From contig SVBF01000018.1 of assembly GCA_015058945.1 (NCBI GenBank), forward strand, positions 124,001 to 188,000: a stretch of DNA of 64,000 bases, in the 5' to 3' direction. Below, one piece after another: positions 16,811 to 23,802 of the stretch (position 1 is the stretch's first letter; the number at the start of each line of letters is the position of its first letter). The position numbers and the translations under genes were made by a program. The notes below the pieces were generated by a model. The model was not told the origin of the DNA, did no database searches, and saw nothing but the letters and a program-made list of their open reading frames with translations. The stretch is from Erysipelotrichaceae bacterium. GTDB lineage: Bacteria; Bacillota_I; Bacilli_A; RFN20; CAG-826.

Positions 16811-17260
16811 TTATGGCTCTTGTTGTGAGGCGTGCGTTTCTAGACTAAACTCAACGGTGGCGTTTAATTTCTTGTCTCTAGCCCCGTTTTGATTGCCGTA
16901 GTTGTAGCCCTCCACCCAAATGGACACAACGAATTCAGCATATTGTGCTTTATCCGTCGCTGAGAAATTCTCTATAACCATTGTAGGGGCGCCTGGGTTA
17001 TATGCAGTGATGGTGCTATCAACTCATTGCCTTGCTGAATAACCCAGTGGAATCAACGCCGGCTTTAAAACATCTTTTGGATGATTCATTTGATTTCCAC
17101 CAACGATAGTCTTTATTCCCTTCGCGTTATAAAACCGTCTGTGATTCATTTGCAAAACTATAGACGCGCCTGCTGAGATGCCTCATTTATTCGAATTGAT
17201 TAGTAATTTTGATATTTAAATAGAAGAAAACATCTATTCCATGCTCAACATATTGCAAAT
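16811..17260 (-). pseudogene. Broken AWF-family cassette remnant
   Basis: The minus-strand frame ending at the TAA (16813-16811) reads back through AEFVVSIWVEGYNYGN, the C-terminal motif of the AWF surface family, to VDSTITAYNPG. In-frame TGA codons interrupt it at 17026-17024 and 17185-17183, and a frameshift seems to link it to an upstream piece (VEHGIDVFFYLNIKI) around 17190-17260. The N-terminal half and signal peptide are gone; the toxin gene at 17289 begins where they should lie. It is a dead third cassette. Confidence 0.7.
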
Positions 17261-17282
17261 TGAGATATTTAAATATTAATAT
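17253..17282 (+). promoter_or_regulatory. Promoter of the DUF3990-type toxin-antitoxin pair
   Basis: TTGCAA (17253-17258), 18-base spacer, TAATAT (17277-17282), then six bases to the ATG at 17289 with no Shine-Dalgarno: a leaderless candidate. Confidence 0.55.
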
Positions 17283-17288
17283 CTTGTT

Positions 17289-17927
17289 ATGAAACTATTC
17301 TTTGGGTCGAATCAGTTAATACGCGTTCCAACATTTGGGAAAGGGAACCCCGCGAACGACTATGGCCTAGGTCTATACCTTACCCCGGAAATGGATATGG
17401 CAAGGTTATGGGCATCGAAGTTCCCGAGCGGTGGCTTCGCGATCACCTACGATGTCGATCTTTCTTCGCTGCGAGTATTAAACCTCGCCAATTCAGGGGA
17501 GGAAGCCATCCTTCGGTGGATCACGCTGCTCGTGGAGCATCGTTTCGACCGTCTCCAACGCGCCCGGTATCAAGAACGCGTCGAAGAATTGATTCGTCGA
17601 TACGGAATGGATTTATCCCAATATGACGTCATTATCGGATATCGGGCAGATGATAGTTATTTCCGTTATGCGACGGATTTCTTAGCCAACACTCTTTCCA
17701 TCGATGTTCTTGCCGAAGCCATGAAACTGGGGAAACTTGGCACGCAGGTAGTATTGAAATCCAAAGAGGCCTTCCAGAAGGTGTCTTTCGTATCCGCGGA
17801 GGAAGTATCCCACGATAGCCGTTATGAGCGGTTCCGTTCCTTTACGTTGGACCAATACCACGCTTTGAAAACCACGGACTCCGATAAAAACACCTTCATC
17901 CGGGATATCTTAAGGAGGGGGAAATGA
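17289..17927 (+). CDS. DUF3990-like (ADP-ribosyltransferase-fold) toxin candidate
   Basis: 212 aa. The N-terminus LFFGSNQLI...PANDYGLGLYLTPEMDMARLWA fits the DUF3990 pattern (a short strand then G-x-G-[FL]-Y-L-T-...-A), a family with an ADP-ribosyltransferase-like fold. A later YDVIIGYRADDSYFRY and LGTQVVLKSKEAFQKV repeat in the second copy of this system at 56287-57144 (DIIIAPIADNQ, YRTKKAL). It has no HTH of its own. The next gene overlaps by four bases (ATGATGA), the usual layout of a toxin-antitoxin pair. Role as toxin and target molecule are inferred from family and context. The pair lies inside the proposed invertible segment. Confidence 0.75.
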   Translation: MKLFFGSNQLIRVPTFGKGNPANDYGLGLYLTPEMDMARLWASKFPSGGFAITYDVDLSSLRVLNLANSGEEAILRWITLLVEHRFDRLQRARYQERVEELIRRYGMDLSQYDVIIGYRADDSYFRYATDFLANTLSIDVLAEAMKLGKLGTQVVLKSKEAFQKVSFVSAEEVSHDSRYERFRSFTLDQYHALKTTDSDKNTFIRDILRRGK

Positions 17928-18868
17928 TGAGAACGGCTTGGATCGACCTGGAGAGACTCCAAGATAAATTTGCTACATTGATATGCTTGCTCCATATGGA
18001 TTTGGGGATGAGCCTAAGCGAGATCTCGGGATTGATCTTATCAAACGACTATTTCGATTTCCTGGAAAGAAACGAAGCTGATCGATTTATGAACGCTGGC
18101 TTCGAATCCATTGCGGAAAGGCTATTTGGTAATCCCGTTTCCTTCGATTATCGATCCGAGCTTCCTTCCGAAGTTTATTGGGCGGCCTATCAGTTGATAC
18201 ATATCAGCATCAGCACCCTCACGCCTATAAAGCGCGTGGTTCTCTTGTTTCCCCTAGAACGGATCGTTTCCTTCTTCGAGGTGTATCACGAGATGAACGA
18301 GGCTGAACTCGTAAAGCATTGGCGGGAAACGGAGTCTCGTAGCAGCGTGATCAAAGCCATAGGAAAACCCTATAAAGTCAGGCAGTTATCCTCCGCAACC
18401 GATATCCCCGCAGCCACATTAAATTCCTATTCAGACAATCGAAAACTATTCAACGCGTCCTTCTCCAACATTGATAAATTGAGTCGCGTTCTAGACTGTC
18501 CAATATCGTTATTCCGCGCAGAATCCGCTTTTGTTCCATTAGATCCGATATTGTTCAAGGATGAGCAATTTGTCGATCAGTTATGTTTGAGACTTTCTGA
18601 AATTCTACCAATTAATAATCTCTCCAAGGGCGATGTTCTTCTGGTTGGCAACCCCTTGATAAACAAATCCTCTGTAATTCTGTTTCCCCCGTTTCAAGAG
18701 CCTGAAATCAATGATGTCAAAGCAATAGCAAAGTCCCACCGTGGAATTCTTGCAACCACCTCAGGATTAACTCTGTATAAGTCCTCGGCTAGAGCCTCCA
18801 AAGGTGTTGTGCTAGACGGCTTGTTCTTTTCGGTGTTCCTTGAATGTTACCTGAACTACATAAAGTGA
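17924..18868 (+). CDS. Antitoxin candidate with DUF3791-like domain and HTH
   Basis: 314 aa. Residues about 5-125 resemble the protein at 55802-56290, the partner of the other DUF3990-type gene. The segment PSEVYWAAYQLIHISIS...FEVYHEMNEAELVKHW aligns with PLEVVEWIGYVTRAYAIS...YDAFHTLSVTNAVERL there. Residues about 148-195 (KVRQLSSATDIPAATLNSY...IDKLSRVLDCPISLF) look like an XRE-type helix-turn-helix. The last ~110 residues are not recognised. It probably neutralises the upstream toxin and represses the shared promoter. Start overlaps the toxin stop (17924-17927). Confidence 0.72.
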   Translation: MMRTAWIDLERLQDKFATLICLLHMDLGMSLSEISGLILSNDYFDFLERNEADRFMNAGFESIAERLFGNPVSFDYRSELPSEVYWAAYQLIHISISTLTPIKRVVLLFPLERIVSFFEVYHEMNEAELVKHWRETESRSSVIKAIGKPYKVRQLSSATDIPAATLNSYSDNRKLFNASFSNIDKLSRVLDCPISLFRAESAFVPLDPILFKDEQFVDQLCLRLSEILPINNLSKGDVLLVGNPLINKSSVILFPPFQEPEINDVKAIAKSHRGILATTSGLTLYKSSARASKGVVLDGLFFSVFLECYLNYIK

Positions 18869-18898
18869 AGCGCTAAGGCATTTGTTGCTTTTAATAAA

Positions 18899-18940
18899 AG
18901 CCCCCGCCGTTATATGCAGACGAGGGCTATGTTTTGCTTT
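18899..18940. terminator. Bidirectional terminator between convergent genes
   Basis: AGCCC(CCG) at 18899-18906 pairs with (CG)AGGGCT at 18921-18928; T-rich DNA follows on the plus strand. It separates the antitoxin gene from the convergent surface gene at 18952. Confidence 0.6.
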
Positions 18941-18951
18941 TTTCGGCTAGA

Positions 18952-19797
18952 TTATACTAGACGGAAAGTAACATCGACCGCAGCGGCCTTGGATCCAAAA
19001 TCATTCTGTTTGGTGTTAAGCGTGCCTTCGAGCCAAATAGAAACAACGAAATGCATATACGCATCTTTAGTGGCCGAAGTGAATGTTCCTGTAATGCTCC
19101 CTGCGTCGCCAAACGCCGTCAAGGCGACATCGCTTTTAACAACACCCGAGGCATTGCCGGCTCCCGCAGCAGCAATACCGGTGGTTCCTTGGCCCGTCTG
19201 GGCAAAAACCTTGTGCCAAGTTCCGATGTCTTGTTTCGCGGTTTCCCTGACTGTCTCAGCAGAATCTGGGGTCAATACAGCAGAAGTCGAATAAAGGCCT
19301 ACACGAATCGCGTTCTTCAAAGAAGAATCTTCGGTTTTGTTTTCGACCGTAACAGCAAGGCCACGGCCGCCTTCGCCCAAGCCCGCCTTAACTAAAAGAT
19401 TGGCCTTGTAGAATGCACAATATTTGTTGTTTGTCAGTTCATTTGTCCCTTCAGCAACTGCGGCATAAGTAACATTGGCAGCATCATTCGCGCGCTCAGT
19501 GGACTTTAAATCAGTTGGGGCATAGAAGTCCTTACCGTCAACGGAGCTTACGGAGCCAAGTTCGTGCGTTGTATCACTGACGCCGTTACCATCGGCGGGG
19601 TTCAGGGCACCTGCGGTCTTGGTGACACGATAACCGGTAACAGAGATGGCGGAAGGCGATTTTACGGTTAAAGTTGAAAAAGCTGCTTTGGCAGTTTCCT
19701 GCGTAGTGAACCACGCGAAGGTGGAGGTAACGCCAGCGGCAAGCACCGCGGCGCTCATGACGGAGATCGCTAAGGTAAGTTTAGCTTTCGTCTTCAT
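18952..19797 (-). CDS. AWF-type (TasA/camelysin-like) secreted surface protein, expressed cassette
   Basis: 281 aa. Residues 1-27 are a signal peptide (MKTKAKLTLAISVMSAAVLAAG...), followed by A28-W29-F30-T-T-Q, the junction typical of SipW-dependent TasA/CalY-like proteins. The remainder is beta-rich and ends with VVSIWLEGTL...FGSKAAAVDVTFRLV, the motif shared by all AWF proteins in this window. It is expected to be exported, trimmed by the SipW-like peptidase at 26759 and assembled into fibres or a surface coat, by analogy. It has a Shine-Dalgarno (AGGAAAATTC region) before the ATG. Its AWF codons carry the 16-bp repeat inverted relative to the silent cassette. Confidence 0.85.
   Translation of the reverse strand: MKTKAKLTLAISVMSAAVLAAGVTSTFAWFTTQETAKAAFSTLTVKSPSAISVTGYRVTKTAGALNPADGNGVSDTTHELGSVSSVDGKDFYAPTDLKSTERANDAANVTYAAVAEGTNELTNNKYCAFYKANLLVKAGLGEGGRGLAVTVENKTEDSSLKNAIRVGLYSTSAVLTPDSAETVRETAKQDIGTWHKVFAQTGQGTTGIAAAGAGNASGVVKSDVALTAFGDAGSITGTFTSATKDAYMHFVVSIWLEGTLNTKQNDFGSKAAAVDVTFRLV
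19703..19718 (-). repeat. Inverted-repeat site B (in expressed cassette)
   Basis: The minus strand reads TCGCGTGGTTCACTAC, identical to 15936-15951 on the plus strand. It falls just after the signal peptide, at codons 27-32. Confidence 0.7.
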
Positions 19798-19966
19798 AAA
19801 ATGAATTTTCCTTTCTTTATCGGCGAAACATGGCGATTCCGCCTTTTTCGAATGTTGGGCAATGTCCCTAACGAGAAAAGACCTTGGGCAAAGTTTTTTC
19901 GTTAATCGACTTCTTGATTATAAAAATCTAATGCGAAATTGAAAGCCCTTACATTCATGAAGGCGC

Positions 19967-20003
19967 AAAAAAAGGTGCGCACGCTCTATATAGCGCGAGC
20001 ACC
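19967..20003 (-). terminator. Terminator of the 20023 gene
   Basis: On the minus strand GGTGCTCGCGCT-ATAT-AGAGCGTGCGCACC region (20003-19974; paired with small bulges) is followed by seven Ts (19973-19967). Confidence 0.8.
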
Positions 20004-20022
20004 TAAGAGAGAAGTTTTGGCG

Positions 20023-20808
20023 TTAGTTTGACGCTTTAGCGGCGCTGAAGGTGGTTCTCATTTTGATTCGACCACCACGGGCGATGTCCTGGTTGGCGTC
20101 CATCGTGCCCTCCATCCAAACGGAGATGCGGTAATACTTGAACGTGGATACCTTATAGGTACCAAGGGCGAGGTTGGAACCTTGTTGAACCTTGGTATAG
20201 GCGTCCGGAACGGCTTTGACCGTACCGTTTTTGTCCATGTAGTTTTGCTGCGCTTCGCTGTCTGCCACATAGTAGGCTTTGGTGACTTCATCGGTACCGC
20301 CGAATGAAGTGTCGGTGCAGGAACGCACGCTGACGCGCAGCCAGCTACTGAGCAGGTTGGACGGGGAATGGCTTGCGTTAAACGGCTGCCAAGCGATCTT
20401 CATGCTCAAATTCTGATCTTCCGTCGCCTCAAAGCATTCGACCGCCGCACCAAAGGTGAGGACGCGGGCATTCGCCTCGCTGGTCGTAAGTTCGGAGGTG
20501 CTTCCGGTCGCGGATTTGTTGTAGAAGGTATAGCCGTCATAACCAGACGCGGCGGAGATGGAAACCTTGTTGGTGATGTTTTCCTCACCGGCGTTGAAGG
20601 TCTTTGGACTCTCGAACACGCCGGTACTCGAAAGATCATAAAGATGCACGCGGATGAAGGTGCTGTCGGCGGCGACGGTGATGTTGTTGTAGCCGATGGT
20701 CACGCTATCGGAGATGACGAACCACGCGTAGGTCGCCGTGGCGGCTCCTGCTAAAGAGACGCAGGAGATGGCAGCGCTTAAAAGCGCTAATTTGGTTTTA
20801 GCTTTCAT
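20023..20808 (-). CDS. AWF-type secreted surface protein
   Basis: 261 aa. Signal peptide 1-27, then A28-W29-F30. The C-terminal motif is YRISVWMEGTMDANQD...GGRIKMRTTF, matching the other AWF proteins, so it belongs to the same fibre-like family although its middle differs. A Shine-Dalgarno (AAAGGAT) lies before the ATG; a TATAAT sits at 20909-20904 on the minus strand. It is separated from the cassette gene by a strong terminator and is divergent from the small membrane gene at 21114. Its AWF codons do not carry the 16-bp crossover sequence (only ten bases are shared), so it is probably outside the inversion. Confidence 0.85.
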   Translation of the reverse strand: MKAKTKLALLSAAISCVSLAGAATATYAWFVISDSVTIGYNNITVAADSTFIRVHLYDLSSTGVFESPKTFNAGEENITNKVSISAASGYDGYTFYNKSATGSTSELTTSEANARVLTFGAAVECFEATEDQNLSMKIAWQPFNASHSPSNLLSSWLRVSVRSCTDTSFGGTDEVTKAYYVADSEAQQNYMDKNGTVKAVPDAYTKVQQGSNLALGTYKVSTFKYYRISVWMEGTMDANQDIARGGRIKMRTTFSAAKASN

Positions 20809-20903
20809 TGGAAATCCTTTCTCGTTCGCCCTATGGCAGGCGGAACTATGGGCAATTCCTGAACGGATCCCTTTGGGCGAAGGGATGGTTTTCGGACGAG
20901 ATA

Positions 20904-20926
20904 ATTATAGCTTGCGAAAGCACTCA
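20904..20926 (-). promoter_or_regulatory. -10 element and inverted repeat of the 20023 gene
   Basis: TATAAT at 20909-20904 (minus strand) is directly preceded by GCTT-TCGC-AAGC (20921-20910), a short inverted repeat that could be an operator. No good -35 is seen. Confidence 0.45.
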
Positions 20927-21113
20927 TTTTGGAGGGCGCGGACCCTCGAATTTCAATCAAAATTATTTCGATGCCATCGATGTTTTTCGTTTTTGCTCAA
21001 AAATATGTGAATAACTTTTGTTTTCCTCGCGCATGCCCATGCATGGACTATCTATTGAAGGGCTCTCGCACATCTTCCTACTTTTGAAAACGCGTGCTAG
21101 TATTTTGAATACC

Positions 21114-21491
21114 GTGAGCAAACAAGCGAAATTACGACTTCTCATCATCGGGGCGATCGAGGCGGCGATCGTGATTTTCTGCCTCGTCGTATCCATCCTG
21201 GTCATCGTCACCATCACCGATGTCAACCTCCCCGACCATCAGCAGATGAACCTCGATAACAACGGCCCGCTCATCGGCTGGTTCCAAAACCACTCCACCG
21301 GCTTCTTCTTGATCATCGTCTTACCGCTATTCGTGATCCTCGCGATCGACGTCATCTATTTGATCGTCTATGCGACGCGGCGCGAATCCTCCCTCTCCGA
21401 CGCCGAGCGCAAGGCCATCGAGGCCCAAGCCCGCGAAGAGGCCAGGGCCGAGGTTCTCCGCGAGATGCAGGAAGAATCCAAAAAGGAATAA
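21114..21491 (+). CDS. Small two-span membrane protein with charged helical tail
   Basis: 125 aa, starting from the GTG at 21114 (VSKQAKLRLLIIGAIEAAIV). TATTTT at 21101-21106 lies seven bases before it and no Shine-Dalgarno is present, so the message is probably leaderless; upstream Met codons in the same frame would fall before the promoter. Two hydrophobic spans (about 8-32 and 62-85) are followed by a charged, coiled-coil-like tail (ERKAIEAQAREEARAEVLREMQEES). It could be a membrane adaptor for the fibre operon downstream but has its own terminator. Function not known. Confidence 0.75.
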   Translation: MSKQAKLRLLIIGAIEAAIVIFCLVVSILVIVTITDVNLPDHQQMNLDNNGPLIGWFQNHSTGFFLIIVLPLFVILAIDVIYLIVYATRRESSLSDAERKAIEAQAREEARAEVLREMQEESKKE

Positions 21492-21507
21492 ACCTACGAA
21501 AAACATC

Positions 21508-21530
21508 AGGGCCGGCAACGGTCCTTTTTT
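21508..21530 (+). terminator. Rho-independent terminator
   Basis: AGGGCCG-GCAA-CGGTCC stem-loop (21508-21524, with a GNRA-type tetraloop and one G-T pair) followed by six Ts. Confidence 0.85.
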
Positions 21531-21602
21531 CGTGCAAAACCTGCTTTATTTGTTCGATGGCGTCAGCCTTTCTTAGCTCGCATATACATGGGCGTGCCCC
21601 CC

Positions 21603-21631
21603 TTGCACTTGCCCATGCCTAGGCATAAAAT
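21603..21631 (+). promoter_or_regulatory. Sigma-A-type promoter of the 21.8-38.5 kb operon
   Basis: TTGCAC (21603-21608), 17-base spacer, TAAAAT (21626-21631). The predicted start is near 21638, about 190 bases before the first gene. Confidence 0.65.
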
Positions 21632-21634
21632 TAT

Positions 21635-21648
21635 TGCAAGCGCTCGAG
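21635..21648 (+). promoter_or_regulatory. cre-like operator at the operon start
   Basis: TGCAAGCGCTCGAG fits the CcpA/LacI-type cre consensus TGNAANCGNTNNCA at 12 of 14 positions and overlaps the predicted transcription start, a position that would repress. Confidence 0.4.
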
Positions 21649-21827
21649 GGAAACCTCGAAAAGCTGTGACATAACGACCCCTAGTGCCGGGCAAGCGCGA
21701 AGGTCCACCGCTATGTCTCTGGGCATGGAAGATCTCATTCCAGGCTAATTTTCTATGGCTAAGCCACGAATCGTGATCCTTCCCTTAAGGTGAGATTTCT
21801 TATCTGCACCCGAAAGGAGGTACCTAC
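21639..21827 (+). ncRNA. Long structured 5' leader of the fibre operon, class unknown
   Basis: About 190 untranslated bases. Foldable elements by eye: CGAGG-GAAA-CCTCG hairpin (21645-21658), GACATA...TATGTC stem (about 21669 to 21718) enclosing GACC...GGTC, and CTGG...GGAA...TTCC-AG hairpin (about 21720-21744). It ends in AAAGGAGG before the GTG at 21828. It does not match the c-di-GMP-I, c-di-GMP-II, preQ1, TPP or other riboswitch cores that I can recall. It may be a riboswitch or protein-binding leader. Confidence 0.45.
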
Positions 21828-22733
21828 GTGAGTAAGGACAACAAACCCCTACCCGACGGAGACGCTCGTTTTCCCAAGTCGTTTTCTTTAGCGCGCAACC
21901 GCGCCCTCAAGAAGGCGGCCATATGGACGGGCGCCATTTGCACCACCGCCTTTGGCCTCGTGCTATTGACCGGTGGCTTGCTCGGCGCCAACCACGGTTT
22001 CACGACCAAGATCGACCGCGGATCGTCCTTAGACCAAATCGTCCTGCGCGAAAACCGCCAACAGGCGGGCCAACGCGACCAAGACGGCGTCTATTTTCTT
22101 AACGCAGAGGGCCTGACCAACGCCAAGCCGACCCAAGCCGAAAAGGTCCTGGAGTTTTGCTCCGGACTTTACGAGGATCCGGATCTAGCCGGAAACCACG
22201 TGCTCGTCGACGAGGAAGGCAACCAAAGGGCCTTGGCCTATACCTTCTACTTAGAGAACGCCTCCCAAAAGGCAGAACCTCAGAATTTCACCTTCTACAT
22301 CAGCCTTGACGCCTACATCGCTCCGTCCAACGCCGGAGCCGCCAACCCCTATTCCTACCTTCGCGTCCTCGTCTATCGGAACGTCGAAGGCAGTGGCCTC
22401 CACGAACACACCTTCTACGCTGCCCCTAACGACCAGGGCATGGGAACGGTGGATGGAGGCCCCAACGACTTACGCGAATGTCTCTCCGATTGGGCAGAAG
22501 CCAAGGAAGGCGACAAAACACTCCGCCGTCCGACCTTCTTCGACGGAGAAGTCGGATACTGCAAAAACTTCGCTTCCAACACCAGCGAGCTCATCCGCGA
22601 AGACGACCTCATCGAGAAAGGACAGGTCATCCGTTATACGATCGTGACCTACTTTGAGGGTTTGGACCCCGATTGCATCGGTGCCTATCCCAACAATTCG
22701 TCCCTCTCGCTAAGCGCACATTTCGGAGACTAA
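21828..22733 (+). CDS. Membrane-anchored extracytoplasmic protein, first gene of fibre operon
   Basis: 301 aa from a GTG preceded by AAAGGAGG. A ~30-residue basic cytoplasmic tail is followed by one hydrophobic span (about 31-53), then an exported beta-rich domain. The C-terminus, IRYTIVTYFEGLDPDCIGAY...SLSLSAHFGD, keeps the [VI]xYxEG...LSLxxxF motif of the AWF family, although the AWF junction itself is missing (NHGF instead). It therefore looks like an uncleaved, membrane-tethered relative of the fibre proteins, perhaps an anchor or starter subunit. It is followed after three bases by the AWY protein. Confidence 0.78.
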   Translation: MSKDNKPLPDGDARFPKSFSLARNRALKKAAIWTGAICTTAFGLVLLTGGLLGANHGFTTKIDRGSSLDQIVLRENRQQAGQRDQDGVYFLNAEGLTNAKPTQAEKVLEFCSGLYEDPDLAGNHVLVDEEGNQRALAYTFYLENASQKAEPQNFTFYISLDAYIAPSNAGAANPYSYLRVLVYRNVEGSGLHEHTFYAAPNDQGMGTVDGGPNDLRECLSDWAEAKEGDKTLRRPTFFDGEVGYCKNFASNTSELIREDDLIEKGQVIRYTIVTYFEGLDPDCIGAYPNNSSLSLSAHFGD

Positions 22734-22736
22734 GGA

Positions 22737-23789
22737 ATGAAAAAAGCCAAGGCCAGTCCCATCTACGCGTCCGGCAAACTCTTCGCCGTCGCTTTCGGAC
22801 TCTTCGCTTTGACTTTATCGACCTCGGTCGCCGCGACCTACGCTTGGTATAAGGTCCGCGACTTTGCCCGCATCGACCAACTCTCCATGGCTTTTCAAGG
22901 AGAGGCGAAACTTGAGGCGGGCCTACGCATGGAAGATGGTTCCATCGACTACAAAGCCGTCCTCAACGAAGACGATTTCCGCAAAGTCGACCCCAACTAC
23001 GATTCCAACATCAACCTAAGGGATGTCTCGGGCATGTTCGTTTCTTCCTGGCTCGAAAGCGACGTGGAAGAGAAAACCCCGATCTTGCGCAAAGCCTATA
23101 CCCGTTCATCGGAAACGACGATGACCGAGAAGGCCGAGGAGGGCTTCGTCCAGATCGAGACCTTCTTCCGTAGCGACGTCCCCTGCCACCTCTACCTCAG
23201 CAAAGACACCCGCATCCGTCCCATGGAACGCTATAACCACGAACTCGCAAGGCGTAACGCCTGGAGCGAAGAGGAGCTAAACCGCGTCCTCGACTCGGTC
23301 CGCGTCTCCTTCTATTCCGAGGAAGGCTTCTATATCGCCGAACCCGGACGGGACACCCCGAGCCACACCAAGTTCGGCGGGCCGCTACAAGCCCATAACA
23401 AAGACGGCTTCTTCGATTACGTCGATGGCAAAGAGATCCTCTATGGCGAATATGTCGGCACCCCGACCTATCTCCCCGCCCTAGACGAGGATTCGCCCAT
23501 CCCCGACGATCCAAGCGCCTTCAACGCCAGGCATAAGGCCGGCGTGGAGCGCGTCGACCCGACTTCCGTCGATTACGCGGTGGAAGTCACTCACCCCTTC
23601 AAGGACTTCATCTTTGGGGGAGGACCTAAGGCCGACGGCGCCATCTGCTTAGGCACGCTAAGCCCCGATGAGGATTACCGCCTCGTCATCACCATCTACC
23701 TCGAGGGTTGGGATCTCGACCTCACCGACACCCTCGCCGCAGGCAAGTTCAGCCTCGACCTCAATTTCACCGGTCTAATGGACATCTAA
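22737..23789 (+). CDS. AWY-variant TasA-like secreted protein
   Basis: 350 aa. Signal peptide about 13-35 (LFAVAFGLFALTLSTSVAATY), then A36-W37-Y38 instead of AWF. The body is acidic and beta-rich and ends LVITIYLEGWDLDLTD...GKFSLDLNFTG, the shared family C-terminus. It should be exported and processed by the SipW-like enzyme encoded four genes downstream, then act as a fibre subunit or accessory subunit. GGAG eight bases before the start overlaps the end of the previous gene. No catalytic motif is seen. Confidence 0.8.
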   Translation: MKKAKASPIYASGKLFAVAFGLFALTLSTSVAATYAWYKVRDFARIDQLSMAFQGEAKLEAGLRMEDGSIDYKAVLNEDDFRKVDPNYDSNINLRDVSGMFVSSWLESDVEEKTPILRKAYTRSSETTMTEKAEEGFVQIETFFRSDVPCHLYLSKDTRIRPMERYNHELARRNAWSEEELNRVLDSVRVSFYSEEGFYIAEPGRDTPSHTKFGGPLQAHNKDGFFDYVDGKEILYGEYVGTPTYLPALDEDSPIPDDPSAFNARHKAGVERVDPTSVDYAVEVTHPFKDFIFGGGPKADGAICLGTLSPDEDYRLVITIYLEGWDLDLTDTLAAGKFSLDLNFTGLMDI

Positions 23790-23802
23790 GGAGGCATTCA
23801 CC

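Noticed and set aside
16811-17260. Organism using TGA as tryptophan (genetic code 4)
   Set aside because: TGA ends many intact genes here, including coupled ATGA overlaps at 10741, 11598, 27559, 28986, 29711, 38000 and 56287.
21639-21827. c-di-GMP-I or c-di-GMP-II riboswitch
   Set aside because: A GAAA hairpin is present but the conserved core segments of either class are not.
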